Assembly (NCBI GenBank): GCA_020054205.1
Contig: JAGVLS010000006.1
Location: 1-50,574, forward strand
From: Candidatus Obscuribacterales bacterium
GTDB lineage: Bacteria; Cyanobacteriota; Vampirovibrionia; Obscuribacterales; Obscuribacteraceae
Reading direction: 5' to 3'
Length of the DNA stretch: 50,574 nt
Position numbers and translations under genes: made by a program. The first letter of the stretch is position 1, and every line of letters begins with the position of its first letter. Shown here one piece after another: positions 17,337 to 25,916 of this stretch. The notes beneath the pieces are model-generated. The model was not told where the DNA came from. It was given only the letters and a program-made list of their open reading frames with translations, and did not search any database.

Positions 17337-17419
17337 GTACTATATCAGCCAGAAATAGGGAATTATTATTTATACGGGTAAATCTAGTATAGAGTTCTAC
17401 TGTAATAAGGAAAAATAAC

Positions 17420-19354
17420 ATGGCTATGTCGGAGCCTGTATTTCCACAATCTAATTTAGTTTCTATTGAGAATGAAGGTTCCGTTAATGCTAATATGGGA
17501 TCTGTGTTGGCCTTTTTAACATATACATATAACGAAAATATATTTGCTGAATTAGATGCTTTAGCAGTCAGTGGTAGGATTTTGGATGGACTAATTATTA
17601 ATTTAATGCAAGTAGGTTTTTCGCTACCAACTGAAGATTTTGCCAAAATTAGTTTATATGCAGACAAAGTTTTAAAGCTACACGGAGTGCTTTTGTTAAT
17701 TAAAGCTGATGGTGCAATCACTTTGATTAAAGACGAACCAGGACGGGGTTTGATTTACAATTGTTATGCCAGCTCATTTGATATTTTCTCTCGCCACCCA
17801 CTTTTGGCAGAATACGTATGTGCCACCATTATTGGTATAGACCGTAGACGTTTTCGTGGGGGAGCATCTACTCTCGCTAATCATATTTTGTTTACTTCCA
17901 TACCGGTTTTGACTGAATTAGGTAAACTTGAAAAAGAAAAATTTCTGCAACCAGCTAGAAAACAATGGGTTTTACAATTGGTTGATGATTATTCGTCAAT
18001 AGAATTAATAGCGAGAAAATTGGAAAGCAATCATCAAATTCCAACTGATGAAGCTTTGCGAATTATACAAGAACTGGAATCAGATAATTTTATTTATCCG
18101 ATATTTTCTCGTATTCGCTTTATCTCAGATTGTTATCACAAAGGTAAAGCATTTCGTCTTGGACGTTACATGGTGGCAGCAGGAATAATTAGTGAATCAC
18201 AATTAGAAGAGCTTCTAGAAAAACAACAAGAAGTTGGTTGGGGACGTGGACAAAAAGCATTTCTTGGATTGCTAGCTGTGCATGCAGGATATATAAATAC
18301 TAGAGAGCTAGAAGTCTTACTTGCAGATCAATATCTTTATGGTGGTTATCAAAAACTTACATATAGTGAAAACCCTACTGGTCCTAAAATGCTGGATGTT
18401 GAAACTATTAAAGATTCAATGATTGGTAGTCTTGGTGCAATTGATACTGCTGGCTTATTGCAATCATTTGCTACAGCTAAAAAGACAGGAGTGCTAAGCA
18501 TTGAAAATCGTGGCAAGGCTGTTTTAATTGCTTTCAATTCTGGTAAACCTACACATGCTAGGCTCAAACAATTAGTTGGTCAAGATGCTGTTGTTGAATT
18601 ATTGGTTTCATGGCAAGAAGGTATTTTTGTTTTTAGAGATAAAGTAGCAGCTGATGATTTTGATGATAATTGCCAATTAAGTGCTTCTTTAGATCGCATG
18701 CTATTAGATGCAGCATTGGCACAAGATCAAGTTAATCAAATACTAAGCCAATTGCCTAGTGGGCACAATGCAATTTTAGAAAGAGCACCTAATTTTGATC
18801 CTGCTTGGACTCAGCTTGCCCCCACTGCTTTAAAATACATGGATGATACGCCAGTTAAAGATAAAGAAAAGGCAATGATTGTGAAATTAGCTCAATTGTT
18901 AGATGGGCTATCGACTTTAGGAGAAGCAATGAATGCTATAGAGAACTTCCCTGGACATGTTGTTGTAAAAGCAGCTCAATTATTGCTTGATCTTAAATTA
19001 GTTAGCTTGCAACAAACAAGTTTATTTGGACCAATTTCAGTCTTTGAAAAAATAATTGTTGAACTAAAAAAGGTAATTTCTGCCGATGATAATAAAGCTT
19101 TATTGAAAGCTAGTTTACATCATGTGCATGGTAGTTCTCCGGCAGCATCTCGCTTCCATGTTGATGATGATGGTCAAATTCGGGTTAATTTAAGTGCTGT
19201 GAAAAAATCAGGTGTACCAGTTTCACAAGTTATTCTTGATTTAAGACGCTGGATTGAAGCTTATTTAGCTTATAGTCGTCGTATGGTTGGTCCTGAAGCT
19301 GTAGACAATATTGTTAATTTGGTAATGGGCAAAAATAAAATAGAATCAAAGTAA
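17420..19354 (+). CDS. MshEN-like plus PATAN (DUF4388) domain regulator
   Basis: A 644-residue cytoplasmic protein. An N-terminal domain (25-105) is of unknown fold. Around residues 250-315 it has the MshEN/GspE-N pattern (FRLGRYMVAAGIISESQLEELL, then FLGLLAVHAGYINTRELEVLL). Residues 337-415 match the PATAN/DUF4388 domain (LLQSFATAKKTGVLSIEN, then AFNSGKPTHARL, then LLVSWQEGIFVFRD). PATAN is known from cyanobacterial PatA-family response regulators that control pili and phototaxis; here no receiver domain is present. The last 200 residues are helical with no clear match. AAGGA precedes the ATG. It is probably a signalling adaptor for a pilus or secretion machine. Confidence 0.7.
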   Translation: MAMSEPVFPQSNLVSIENEGSVNANMGSVLAFLTYTYNENIFAELDALAVSGRILDGLIINLMQVGFSLPTEDFAKISLYADKVLKLHGVLLLIKADGAITLIKDEPGRGLIYNCYASSFDIFSRHPLLAEYVCATIIGIDRRRFRGGASTLANHILFTSIPVLTELGKLEKEKFLQPARKQWVLQLVDDYSSIELIARKLESNHQIPTDEALRIIQELESDNFIYPIFSRIRFISDCYHKGKAFRLGRYMVAAGIISESQLEELLEKQQEVGWGRGQKAFLGLLAVHAGYINTRELEVLLADQYLYGGYQKLTYSENPTGPKMLDVETIKDSMIGSLGAIDTAGLLQSFATAKKTGVLSIENRGKAVLIAFNSGKPTHARLKQLVGQDAVVELLVSWQEGIFVFRDKVAADDFDDNCQLSASLDRMLLDAALAQDQVNQILSQLPSGHNAILERAPNFDPAWTQLAPTALKYMDDTPVKDKEKAMIVKLAQLLDGLSTLGEAMNAIENFPGHVVVKAAQLLLDLKLVSLQQTSLFGPISVFEKIIVELKKVISADDNKALLKASLHHVHGSSPAASRFHVDDDGQIRVNLSAVKKSGVPVSQVILDLRRWIEAYLAYSRRMVGPEAVDNIVNLVMGKNKIESK

Positions 19355-19355
19355 T

Positions 19356-20264
19356 TTATTCTAGTCCTTTATTTTTAAGCTGAGCTAGATATGAATCTAT
19401 ATTGTTTTTTCCTTGATTAGTAGGTCTATATTTATTTGCAGTTGTAAAAGCTTGGCGTGCTTGAGCATATTGCTTTAATTCAAACAATGCAGAGCCTAAA
19501 TTGTACCAAGTGTCCCAATCGCTTGGACTAAGTTCTAAGGCCCTTTTATAGGCATCTACAGCACTTTGATATGCACCTTTTTTCTTTAAGGCAAGACCTA
19601 AGTTATGAAAAAAATCGGCATCATAAGGATAAATAATAATTGCTGCTCTATATTTTAAAATAGCTTGATCAAGCTTTCCCTCGTGAGCAAGAATATTAGC
19701 CTGGTCGTAAAGTCCACAAGCTTTAGCCCAAGTTTGTTGATTTCCTTGTCCAGGAAAATCACGTGCTGGTGTGGTAGTAGCTGTTGGTTCCTCGATTTCA
19801 GCAATCGTTTTATCACATAATTTTTCGCTAGTGCTGAATGAAGTTTTTCCTAGCCCAGTTAAAATGGGCTTAGTATGGCTTTGGTATTTAAGAGCATTTT
19901 CAAAAGCTAACTTAGCATCAATATATTGTTTTTCATCGTGCAAAACTCTTGCTAATTCGCGCCAAGCTTCCCAATATTTTGCATTGATTGCTAAAGCATT
20001 TTTAAATGCTTTTTCAGCCTCTGGTAAATTGCCTGATTTATAAAAAGCAAGACCTAAATTGTAATAAAACTCGCATTTTTGTTCTGTTTTAATGGCAGCT
20101 TGAAATTTTTCTATGCTTTCCTGAAATTTACCTTCGGACAACAATTGCAATCCTTCTTTATTGAAATGGTCTTGGTTGAAATTGTCTTGACCAAAAGCAT
20201 TTTGACAATAGAAAAGCAAAAGACAAATAGTAAGCAAATTAAAATAATTGCGGAGATTCTTCAT
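19356..20264 (-). CDS. Secreted TPR protein
   Basis: A signal peptide (residues 1-25, ending NAFG) precedes two blocks of TPRs. Repeats 1-3 (about 30-130) include EAEKAFKNALAINAKYWEAW, and repeats 4-6 (180-295) include AVDAYKRALELSPSDWDTW; the two blocks are separated by a Thr/Pro-rich spacer. The stop lies one base past the convergent MshEN/PATAN gene. The layout resembles the TPR protein at 48463-49002 (signal peptide, short TPR array), and both share sequences like ELKQYAQARQAF and DLNKFDESLRAF. A periplasmic or outer-membrane scaffold is likely. Confidence 0.75.
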   Translation of the reverse strand: MKNLRNYFNLLTICLLLFYCQNAFGQDNFNQDHFNKEGLQLLSEGKFQESIEKFQAAIKTEQKCEFYYNLGLAFYKSGNLPEAEKAFKNALAINAKYWEAWRELARVLHDEKQYIDAKLAFENALKYQSHTKPILTGLGKTSFSTSEKLCDKTIAEIEEPTATTTPARDFPGQGNQQTWAKACGLYDQANILAHEGKLDQAILKYRAAIIIYPYDADFFHNLGLALKKKGAYQSAVDAYKRALELSPSDWDTWYNLGSALFELKQYAQARQAFTTANKYRPTNQGKNNIDSYLAQLKNKGLE

Positions 20265-20373
20265 GGAACTTTATAGTAAGTAGAAACAGAATGAAGCAAA
20301 CTTCGCTTGAGTATGAGACAAAGTTTTAATCTTGTCAAGAAAAAATCTTACTAAAAATGTGTCTGGCTTTGGT

Positions 20374-20598
20374 TTACCACCAGAGATCAAATAATGAGTT
20401 TTTAGGTTTTTCTTTATCCTTAGCTTCAGTTATTTTATTTTTCAAAGTCTGCAAATTTTGTTGTGTAATATGAGGTTCGTTATTAGCTATATTTGCAAAA
20501 GATAACGGAGCATCATTTTGGGTTTTACGACTAGCTATTTTTAAACGAGGTTTTTGATTTTTGATTAAGTCGTTGGGATTGATTTTTTGCGCTTCCAT
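20374..20598 (-). CDS. Small disordered basic protein, unknown
   Basis: A 74-residue product rich in Lys, Asn and Gln with no hydrophobic segment except the final LFDLWW. A GAGGAT site stands seven bases before the ATG, which is the main support for it being real. The LFDLWW tail could be a peptide motif for a partner. No family is recognised. Confidence 0.45.
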   Translation of the reverse strand: MEAQKINPNDLIKNQKPRLKIASRKTQNDAPLSFANIANNEPHITQQNLQTLKNKITEAKDKEKPKNSLFDLWW

Positions 20599-20616
20599 GA
20601 AATATCCTCATCAGCT

Positions 20617-20731
20617 TGTAGACGACGCGATTGAGCGATGATAAAACCAATATCCAATGTATTTAGTAAACAAAGCCATTGGAAAAACGACTTTGTTTTG
20701 TCATTTAATGTTCATTTATCGGTCGTCTACA
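20617..20731. repeat. 10-bp inverted repeat flanking a 95-base spacer
   Basis: Tgtagacgac (20617-20626) and its perfect reverse complement gtcgtctaca (20722-20731) bracket the whole gap between two minus-strand genes. A second inverted repeat (aaacaaag 20668-20675 with ctttgttt 20691-20698) is nested inside. Together they could fold a two-helix RNA or be paired operator sites. Confidence 0.5.
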
Positions 20732-20752
20732 GCCATTTAATAGGCAAATAAG

Positions 20753-21562
20753 TTAAGTTGCTAGGTTTTTTGCTTGTTCTAGCTTCAAAACTACAATTAA
20801 AGTTGTAGCTAGAAAAACAAATAAGATAGAGAAAAATATTGTGAATAATAATGAGTTTAATGATAAATATATAGCAATGGATAGTGCTAATAAAGATGAA
20901 AGACAAACTAAATATTCAATAAATTTGTCCATATTATAGAATGATTTTTTCATTGGTAATGATTGGTCTACAATTGTTTGCTTAAGATGCAGGTTAATCA
21001 AAATTTCAGCGCCCATTTCCTCGGAAATATTGCCATTGCGTAAATTTCTTTGTGTGTCCAGCGCTGTTTTTAGTTCAAGTTCAGAAATACTGCCCTGTAT
21101 AAGTAAAAATCGACCAAGCATCATACCTGTATCTTTGCTAACACTTATTGCTTCTTCATATTCAGCTTCAGAAATTATACCTGCTTTCAGTAATAGATTG
21201 CCTAAACAAGTTGATTGTTCTGATTGACTTTGTATTTCGTCGAAAGCAGCATCTAAAGTAATCAATTTTCTATACGAAAGTCTAAGGGCCTTAATGGCAA
21301 TGTCTTGGGAGACAAAACCTTTAGCAATTAATGATTGTGCTAATAGTCCAGATCTTAAATCTCTTTCTTTCAAATGACCTAATTCTATAAGCGTTCTTCC
21401 AATGGGTTGTTTTGATTTTTCAGCTAAGTTAAGGGCTTGATTAAGCGGCTTAGAATCTAGAATTTGAGAGCTTACTAGCAAGCTACCAATAAGTGGTGCA
21501 AGACTAGGTGCGGGATTGCTATTAATTGAGTTTAGAAGCATGCTGAAATAAACCTTCAACAC
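20753..21562 (-). CDS. Tandem MshEN/GspE-N-like membrane protein
   Basis: Two or three MshEN-like modules cover residues 20-185 (SLLVSSQILDSKPLNQAL with PIGRTLIELGHLKERDL; NLLLKAGIISEAEYEEA with LGRFLLIQGSISELELKTAL). Two TM helices follow (about 215-260). The start is GTG 21562, five bases after a strong GAGGGG site; an ATG seven codons later is weaker. The first half of a hairpin (ccttcaa 21553-21559, ttgaagg 21581-21587) lies around this site. The module is known from GspE/MshE ATPases, where it binds c-di-GMP or the platform protein, but there is no ATPase here. A membrane-bound c-di-GMP sensor or pilus accessory is an inference. Confidence 0.65.
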   Translation of the reverse strand: MLKVYFSMLLNSINSNPAPSLAPLIGSLLVSSQILDSKPLNQALNLAEKSKQPIGRTLIELGHLKERDLRSGLLAQSLIAKGFVSQDIAIKALRLSYRKLITLDAAFDEIQSQSEQSTCLGNLLLKAGIISEAEYEEAISVSKDTGMMLGRFLLIQGSISELELKTALDTQRNLRNGNISEEMGAEILINLHLKQTIVDQSLPMKKSFYNMDKFIEYLVCLSSLLALSIAIYLSLNSLLFTIFFSILFVFLATTLIVVLKLEQAKNLAT

Positions 21563-21674
21563 AATTGCCCCTCAATAAAATTGAAGGATATCTAAATTAA
21601 AATAGATTGCGGGTACTTAGTAATTCAGCACTATATTAATATAACCAATAGAATTGTCAAGTAAAAAGAATTGC

Positions 21675-23054
21675 TTAATCAAAGCATTTCATTATTTCTT
21701 GGCTGTAAATTTTATGTCCTAAATCATTAGGGTGAATAATTTGATCTTCTAATAGAAAGTCTGGCGCTAAACCTTCGCTGCTTAAGTTTTGGCAGCGTAA
21801 AGTCACATCAGCTAAAGCAATTGGATAATCTTTAGCAGCTTTATGAATAACCCGAATTAAAGGCATATGAGTTACAGCAGACCAACTATTTACCTTTAAA
21901 TATTGTGGTGCTAATAAATGAGGAGAACAAATAAGCACTTCCGCTCCAGAGCTTAATGCTTTTGGAAGTATTTCGTTGTATTTTGCTTTTAATATATCTT
22001 CTTGTAACTGATAATCGTTTACAAATTCAATAATAATTAAATCTGGATGTTTAGCTAATACTTCGTTATCAAAATTGCTTGCTCGCCCAGCAATATTACT
22101 ACCACTTACACCAACGTTAAAAATTGACATTTTACTAACAGGATATTTTTGTTTTAAAAGTGCAGGAACTAAATTAGCAAAACAATTTTCTTTTTTTGAT
22201 GCAAAACCACCAACCGTAACACTATCTCCCCAAAAAACAATATTAGTATTTTGGGGAGACTTTAATTTGTGAATAGTTTTTTTGAGAGCAAATTTGTTTT
22301 GTTCTTTTTGTTCGCCTCCTACAGCTTTCAATGTTCTTGAAGCAACAGGGTAAATATCTTGCTTTGAAAGTGATTTTTTGTCTGGATTAGCCAATATATT
22401 TGCTAGTACTAAATTACCATCTGCAATTGGTGGAGGCAATGGAGCAAATTGAGATGGAATACCACATATAAGTTTTACTGCCCCTTGAGGTGTGATAATT
22501 AAAGTATCTATACGCTTTTGTTTAACTTCATAATCGGCATATACTATTTGATTTTCTTTTAGAGAACCTCCAGGTAATCTACCTATGATGCCATAGTCTT
22601 GATCGGCCATATAATCAATTCCTGGTATATAAATTTTTATATCTTTAGGAGAAGAGATTGATCGAAGCAGTATTGAACCTGGCAATAATGCTTTTATCGG
22701 TGATCCACCCGCACCTCCTGCTAAGCATTGCTTCAATGTGCAAGCTGATGTATTGGCAAGCGTTCTTGTTTGTATTTTTAGGCATTCATCTCTTACTGTC
22801 AATATTGGTGGTGCTTTTATTTCAATTTCAAATTCTTTTGTTATTTCAATTGGTTTATCATTAATCCAACATTTACCAGGGCTAAGTATTAGTTTCTGTT
22901 TGTTTATACTTAAGGATAATCCTTCTGCTATTTCGGGAGCAGTAAGGGTAATGATTTTGCTGTGAATATCATTGGCAGTATTTGCCATACTTATTCCAGT
23001 TGATATAACTGAAATGATCAATAACAAAAAAAATATTATTGTTTTTGTTTTCAT
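21675..23054 (-). CDS. Secreted SGNH/GDSL hydrolase with N-terminal domain
   Basis: A signal peptide (1-25) and a beta-rich N-terminal part of about 240 residues (unrecognised, possibly carbohydrate-binding) precede an SGNH hydrolase. Its four blocks are visible: I, FWGDSVTVGG with nucleophile S278; II, NVGVSGSN; III, EFVNDYQ with the oxyanion Asn; V, DQIIHPNDLGHK with catalytic Asp and His near residues 436-441. Members are esterases or lipases, often deacetylases of polysaccharide or peptidoglycan. The SDR gene starts two bases upstream on the same strand, so both are co-transcribed. The acyl substrate is unknown. Confidence 0.85.
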   Translation of the reverse strand: MKTKTIIFFLLLIISVISTGISMANTANDIHSKIITLTAPEIAEGLSLSINKQKLILSPGKCWINDKPIEITKEFEIEIKAPPILTVRDECLKIQTRTLANTSACTLKQCLAGGAGGSPIKALLPGSILLRSISSPKDIKIYIPGIDYMADQDYGIIGRLPGGSLKENQIVYADYEVKQKRIDTLIITPQGAVKLICGIPSQFAPLPPPIADGNLVLANILANPDKKSLSKQDIYPVASRTLKAVGGEQKEQNKFALKKTIHKLKSPQNTNIVFWGDSVTVGGFASKKENCFANLVPALLKQKYPVSKMSIFNVGVSGSNIAGRASNFDNEVLAKHPDLIIIEFVNDYQLQEDILKAKYNEILPKALSSGAEVLICSPHLLAPQYLKVNSWSAVTHMPLIRVIHKAAKDYPIALADVTLRCQNLSSEGLAPDFLLEDQIIHPNDLGHKIYSQEIMKCFD

Positions 23055-23056
23055 TT

Positions 23057-23809
23057 TTATATTGCTTGCTCGGTAGGTCTAATTAGGATCTCATTCACAT
23101 TTACATGCAAAGGTTGGCTGACTGCATATGATATGGCTTGAGCAATATCTTCGCTCTGCAATGGGGTCATTGATTGAACAAATTTTGTTACCCGTTCTTT
23201 GGCACTAGAATTAGTAATATGGTTTACTAATTCTGTAGATACCGCGCCTGGCTCTATGATTGTTACACGTATTTTACTTTTATGTACTTCTTGTCGTAAT
23301 GCCTCAGAAAATGCTCCTACTGCCCATTTAGTGGCATTATAAACTGCAGTGCCAGCACTTGCGATACGTCCTGAAACGGAAGATATATTTACGATGTGTC
23401 CACTATGTTGAGCTGACATATGTGGCAAAACAGCGTGTGTCATATACATAAGTCCTAATACATTGATATTAACCATACGACGCCAATCTTCTAGTTCAGC
23501 CCCTTCAACTGGGCCTAATAACATCACACCAGCATTATTTATCAATATATCAATGCGTCCCCATTTTTGTTTTGTATCAGCAATTGCTTTTTGACACTGC
23601 TTAGCATCGCTAACATCACCTTCAATCACAAGGGCATCAGCTCCAGATGTTTTGATACGTTTGGCTAAATCATTTAAACGATCGGCTCTACGAGCCATAA
23701 TTGCTACATTTGCTCCTAAATTAGCTAAAGCCAGTGCTGTAGCTTCGCCAATGCCAGATGATGCGCCAGTTACGATTGCAACTTTATTGGCTAATTTTTT
23801 CTCTTGCAT
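23057..23809 (-). CDS. Short-chain dehydrogenase/reductase (SDR)
   Basis: A 250-residue classical SDR. It shows the Rossmann TGxxxGxG (T14-G21, VTGASSGIGEA), the basic ARRADR that selects NADP(H), NNAGVM, and the catalytic Ser (SSVSG) and Y-x3-K (VYNATK) near residues 140-160. It is a soluble oxidoreductase of the kind that reduces ketones or 3-oxoacyl groups. It is the first gene of the pair with the SGNH esterase (two bases). The substrate cannot be told. Confidence 0.88.
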   Translation of the reverse strand: MQEKKLANKVAIVTGASSGIGEATALALANLGANVAIMARRADRLNDLAKRIKTSGADALVIEGDVSDAKQCQKAIADTKQKWGRIDILINNAGVMLLGPVEGAELEDWRRMVNINVLGLMYMTHAVLPHMSAQHSGHIVNISSVSGRIASAGTAVYNATKWAVGAFSEALRQEVHKSKIRVTIIEPGAVSTELVNHITNSSAKERVTKFVQSMTPLQSEDIAQAISYAVSQPLHVNVNEILIRPTEQAI

Positions 23810-24119
23810 ATATACCTTACGCCATAGTATCAGCAGTTATTTTACCACCTCGATCTCATTAGTGGAATTTCATTCGAATTGACATTATTTGCATTTGTAG
23901 CTGTAAGTTTGAGGAAACTATTAATCTTAGAAGAAATCTTCTTTATTTAATAAGTGTTAAACCATGAATATGCAACACAGAGAATATGCAATACAGATTT
24001 AAGCCTACTTACAAAATTGATTGTTTGTATGATAAAGCGCGCTAACTAAGAAATTTAAAAAGAATATAGCTAGCGCTTCATTGTGCTAAGATTTACTTGG
24101 TTTTTATGATGAGGTCTGT
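23810..24119. other. 310-base gene-free region between divergent genes
   Basis: No credible gene is seen. The stretch holds the promoters for the SDR (minus strand) and the TonB-C-like gene (plus strand; GATGAGG ribosome site six bases before the ATG at 24120) and a tandem pair of 16-base repeats at 23966-23997. Confidence 0.5.
23966..23997 (+). repeat. Tandem 16-bp repeat, two copies
   Basis: Copies at 23966-23981 and 23982-23997 differ in one base (gaatatgcaacacaga and gaatatgcaatacaga). They may be paired regulator sites upstream of the TonB-C-like gene or a slippage duplication. Confidence 0.6.
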
Positions 24120-24581
24120 ATGCAGCTAATAAAATTTTTGCAGATTCTATTAACAGTCGCTATTTATCTGTTTGCATTGCCTGACTATACTTTTGCTAAA
24201 AGTCATCATAAAAAACACAAAGAGAAAAATAGGGCTATCGATGCATTATTTTCTTCGCCTTACAGTAAATTGATTAAGGATAAATTGTGGTTGCACTTTG
24301 ACAATATGCAAGTAGGCAGTAATCCACAAGAAGTGACTGCTGTTTTCCAGTTGTCACCACAAGGAACAATCACTTATTTCTTTTTAAAAGGTAAACCTCA
24401 GAATCCTAGTGCTGAAAAGAGAGTATCGGACATTTTCGCTAAAGCACAACCGTTTGCACCCGTTCCATTGGGTTATCCAACTAATGCCTTTATTGAGGTC
24501 AATTTTCGCTGGCCGGATAATAACAGCAAAGGAATTTCAGGACCATATTTTGAAGAAGAATTTCCCAAAGTCTTGCGCTAA
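24120..24581 (+). CDS. Secreted TonB/TolA C-terminal-like domain protein
   Basis: A signal peptide ending TFAK (about residue 27) precedes a basic His/Lys linker and a domain (50-135) that reads like a TonB-C or TolA-C domain: YSKLIKDKLWLHFDNM, then AVFQLSPQGTITYFFLKG, then VSDIFAKAQPFAPVPLGYP, where the family has the central LxPDGxI beta-hairpin and A-x-P-F-x-P-x-P. Such domains are anchored at the inner membrane and contact outer-membrane partners; this one has a cleavable-looking N-terminus and no TM helix beyond it, so it may be periplasmic. It lies 23 bases before the TPR protein and probably forms an operon with it. Confidence 0.6.
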   Translation: MQLIKFLQILLTVAIYLFALPDYTFAKSHHKKHKEKNRAIDALFSSPYSKLIKDKLWLHFDNMQVGSNPQEVTAVFQLSPQGTITYFFLKGKPQNPSAEKRVSDIFAKAQPFAPVPLGYPTNAFIEVNFRWPDNNSKGISGPYFEEEFPKVLR

Positions 24582-24604
24582 AGATTTCATAAAATCTGCA
24601 GATA

Positions 24605-25804
24605 ATGATTATGTTTAGCTCTACCAGCTTTTTACGTTCTTTCTATCGACTGTACTGGACGGTAGCAGGATTTATTTTATTATCTGGTTTATTGGCTACA
24701 TCTGTGTTTGCTGTTTATCCATCTGATGGCACGTGGGAGGATCTTCAACAACGTGGTACGTTAGCACTAGATGCAAATCAATACTGGATAGCCGAACCAT
24801 TACTTAAGAAGGCAATGTCGAAAGCGGAGAAAACTTATCCTAAAGATATGCATCTGGCAAAAAGTTTAGCTGAGCTTGGACGCTTATACACTATACGTGG
24901 TCGCTTTAGTGAGGCTGAAATTTATTTAGAAGAAGAACTTGGTGTTAAAGAAAGAGTTTTGGGAGATGATAAATATCAATGTATTCCAAACATGGGTTCA
25001 CTCATCCAATTTTATATTACACATGGTACGCAAAGCAAAGCAATTCCGCTAACGGAAGAAATGCTTTCACTTGTGGAAGGAAAATTGAGCGAAGTTAGAT
25101 CCCAGAAACAGAAAGTTAAGCTCCAAAAAGGACAACCGTTGCAGGCTTGGTTGGGAGTTGCTGCACAAGAGGCGCAAGATCCAATAATAGAATGGGCAAT
25201 TACTTGCGATAGCGTTGGCAATGCTTTTCGAAGCATAAATAATTTTGAGATGGCAGAGAGACTTTTTAAAGCTGCGTTAAATATAAAGATGACAGTTTTG
25301 GGCAGTACTCATTTATCTTTAGCAAATAGCTATGACAGTCTTGGTAGTTTATGCATGGAGAGAAGTGACTTTGCCGAAGCAGAATCATTTTTTATTGATG
25401 CATTGAAAGTTACAGAAAAGGTGTTGCCTCCTGAAAGTCATGAAGTTTTTATACGGCTAGACAAATTGGCAAAATGTTTTATTAAGCAAGACAAATATAA
25501 GGAAGCAGAAGATCTTTATTTACGAGCAAAAGACTTTTGGAAAAATGAGCCTTCAAAATACGGTGATGATATTCGACTTTTATTTGCGCTTGGTGATCTT
25601 TATGCACAACAGCATAAATATGAAATGGCTTTGCCTTATTTGCAGCAAGCTCTTAAACGGGCCGAGGATTTTAATGGACCTGATTCCATTGCTTTAGTTC
25701 CTTACTTGCGAAGGTATGCTTATTGCCTATATTATGTTGGAAATAAAAAGGGCGAGGAACAGTTAAAGGCTCGAGCTAATATGATATCGGGCGATGGACA
25801 ATAA
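24605..25804 (+). CDS. Secreted kinesin-light-chain-type TPR protein
   Basis: A signal or anchor helix (about residues 15-33, with VFAVYPS after it) precedes seven to eight TPRs over residues 45-395, many of the TPR_12 type with D-x-x-LAxSLxxLGxLY as in HLAKSLAELGRLY and HLSLANSYDSLGSLC. A ribosome site is not obvious, and an ATG at residue 3 is an equal start. It sits in a block with the TonB-C-like gene and two further secreted proteins, so it may be a scaffold for a periplasmic complex. Function is unknown. Confidence 0.75.
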   Translation: MIMFSSTSFLRSFYRLYWTVAGFILLSGLLATSVFAVYPSDGTWEDLQQRGTLALDANQYWIAEPLLKKAMSKAEKTYPKDMHLAKSLAELGRLYTIRGRFSEAEIYLEEELGVKERVLGDDKYQCIPNMGSLIQFYITHGTQSKAIPLTEEMLSLVEGKLSEVRSQKQKVKLQKGQPLQAWLGVAAQEAQDPIIEWAITCDSVGNAFRSINNFEMAERLFKAALNIKMTVLGSTHLSLANSYDSLGSLCMERSDFAEAESFFIDALKVTEKVLPPESHEVFIRLDKLAKCFIKQDKYKEAEDLYLRAKDFWKNEPSKYGDDIRLLFALGDLYAQQHKYEMALPYLQQALKRAEDFNGPDSIALVPYLRRYAYCLYYVGNKKGEEQLKARANMISGDGQ

Positions 25805-25916
25805 TAAGAATCTATAAACATCTGATTTCGTTTAACCTAAAAGACTTTTAATTCTTGCTCAATATTTCCAACTGCAATCTCTCTTTATAATTGTATCCCT
25901 ATTTACTGCAAGTTAA

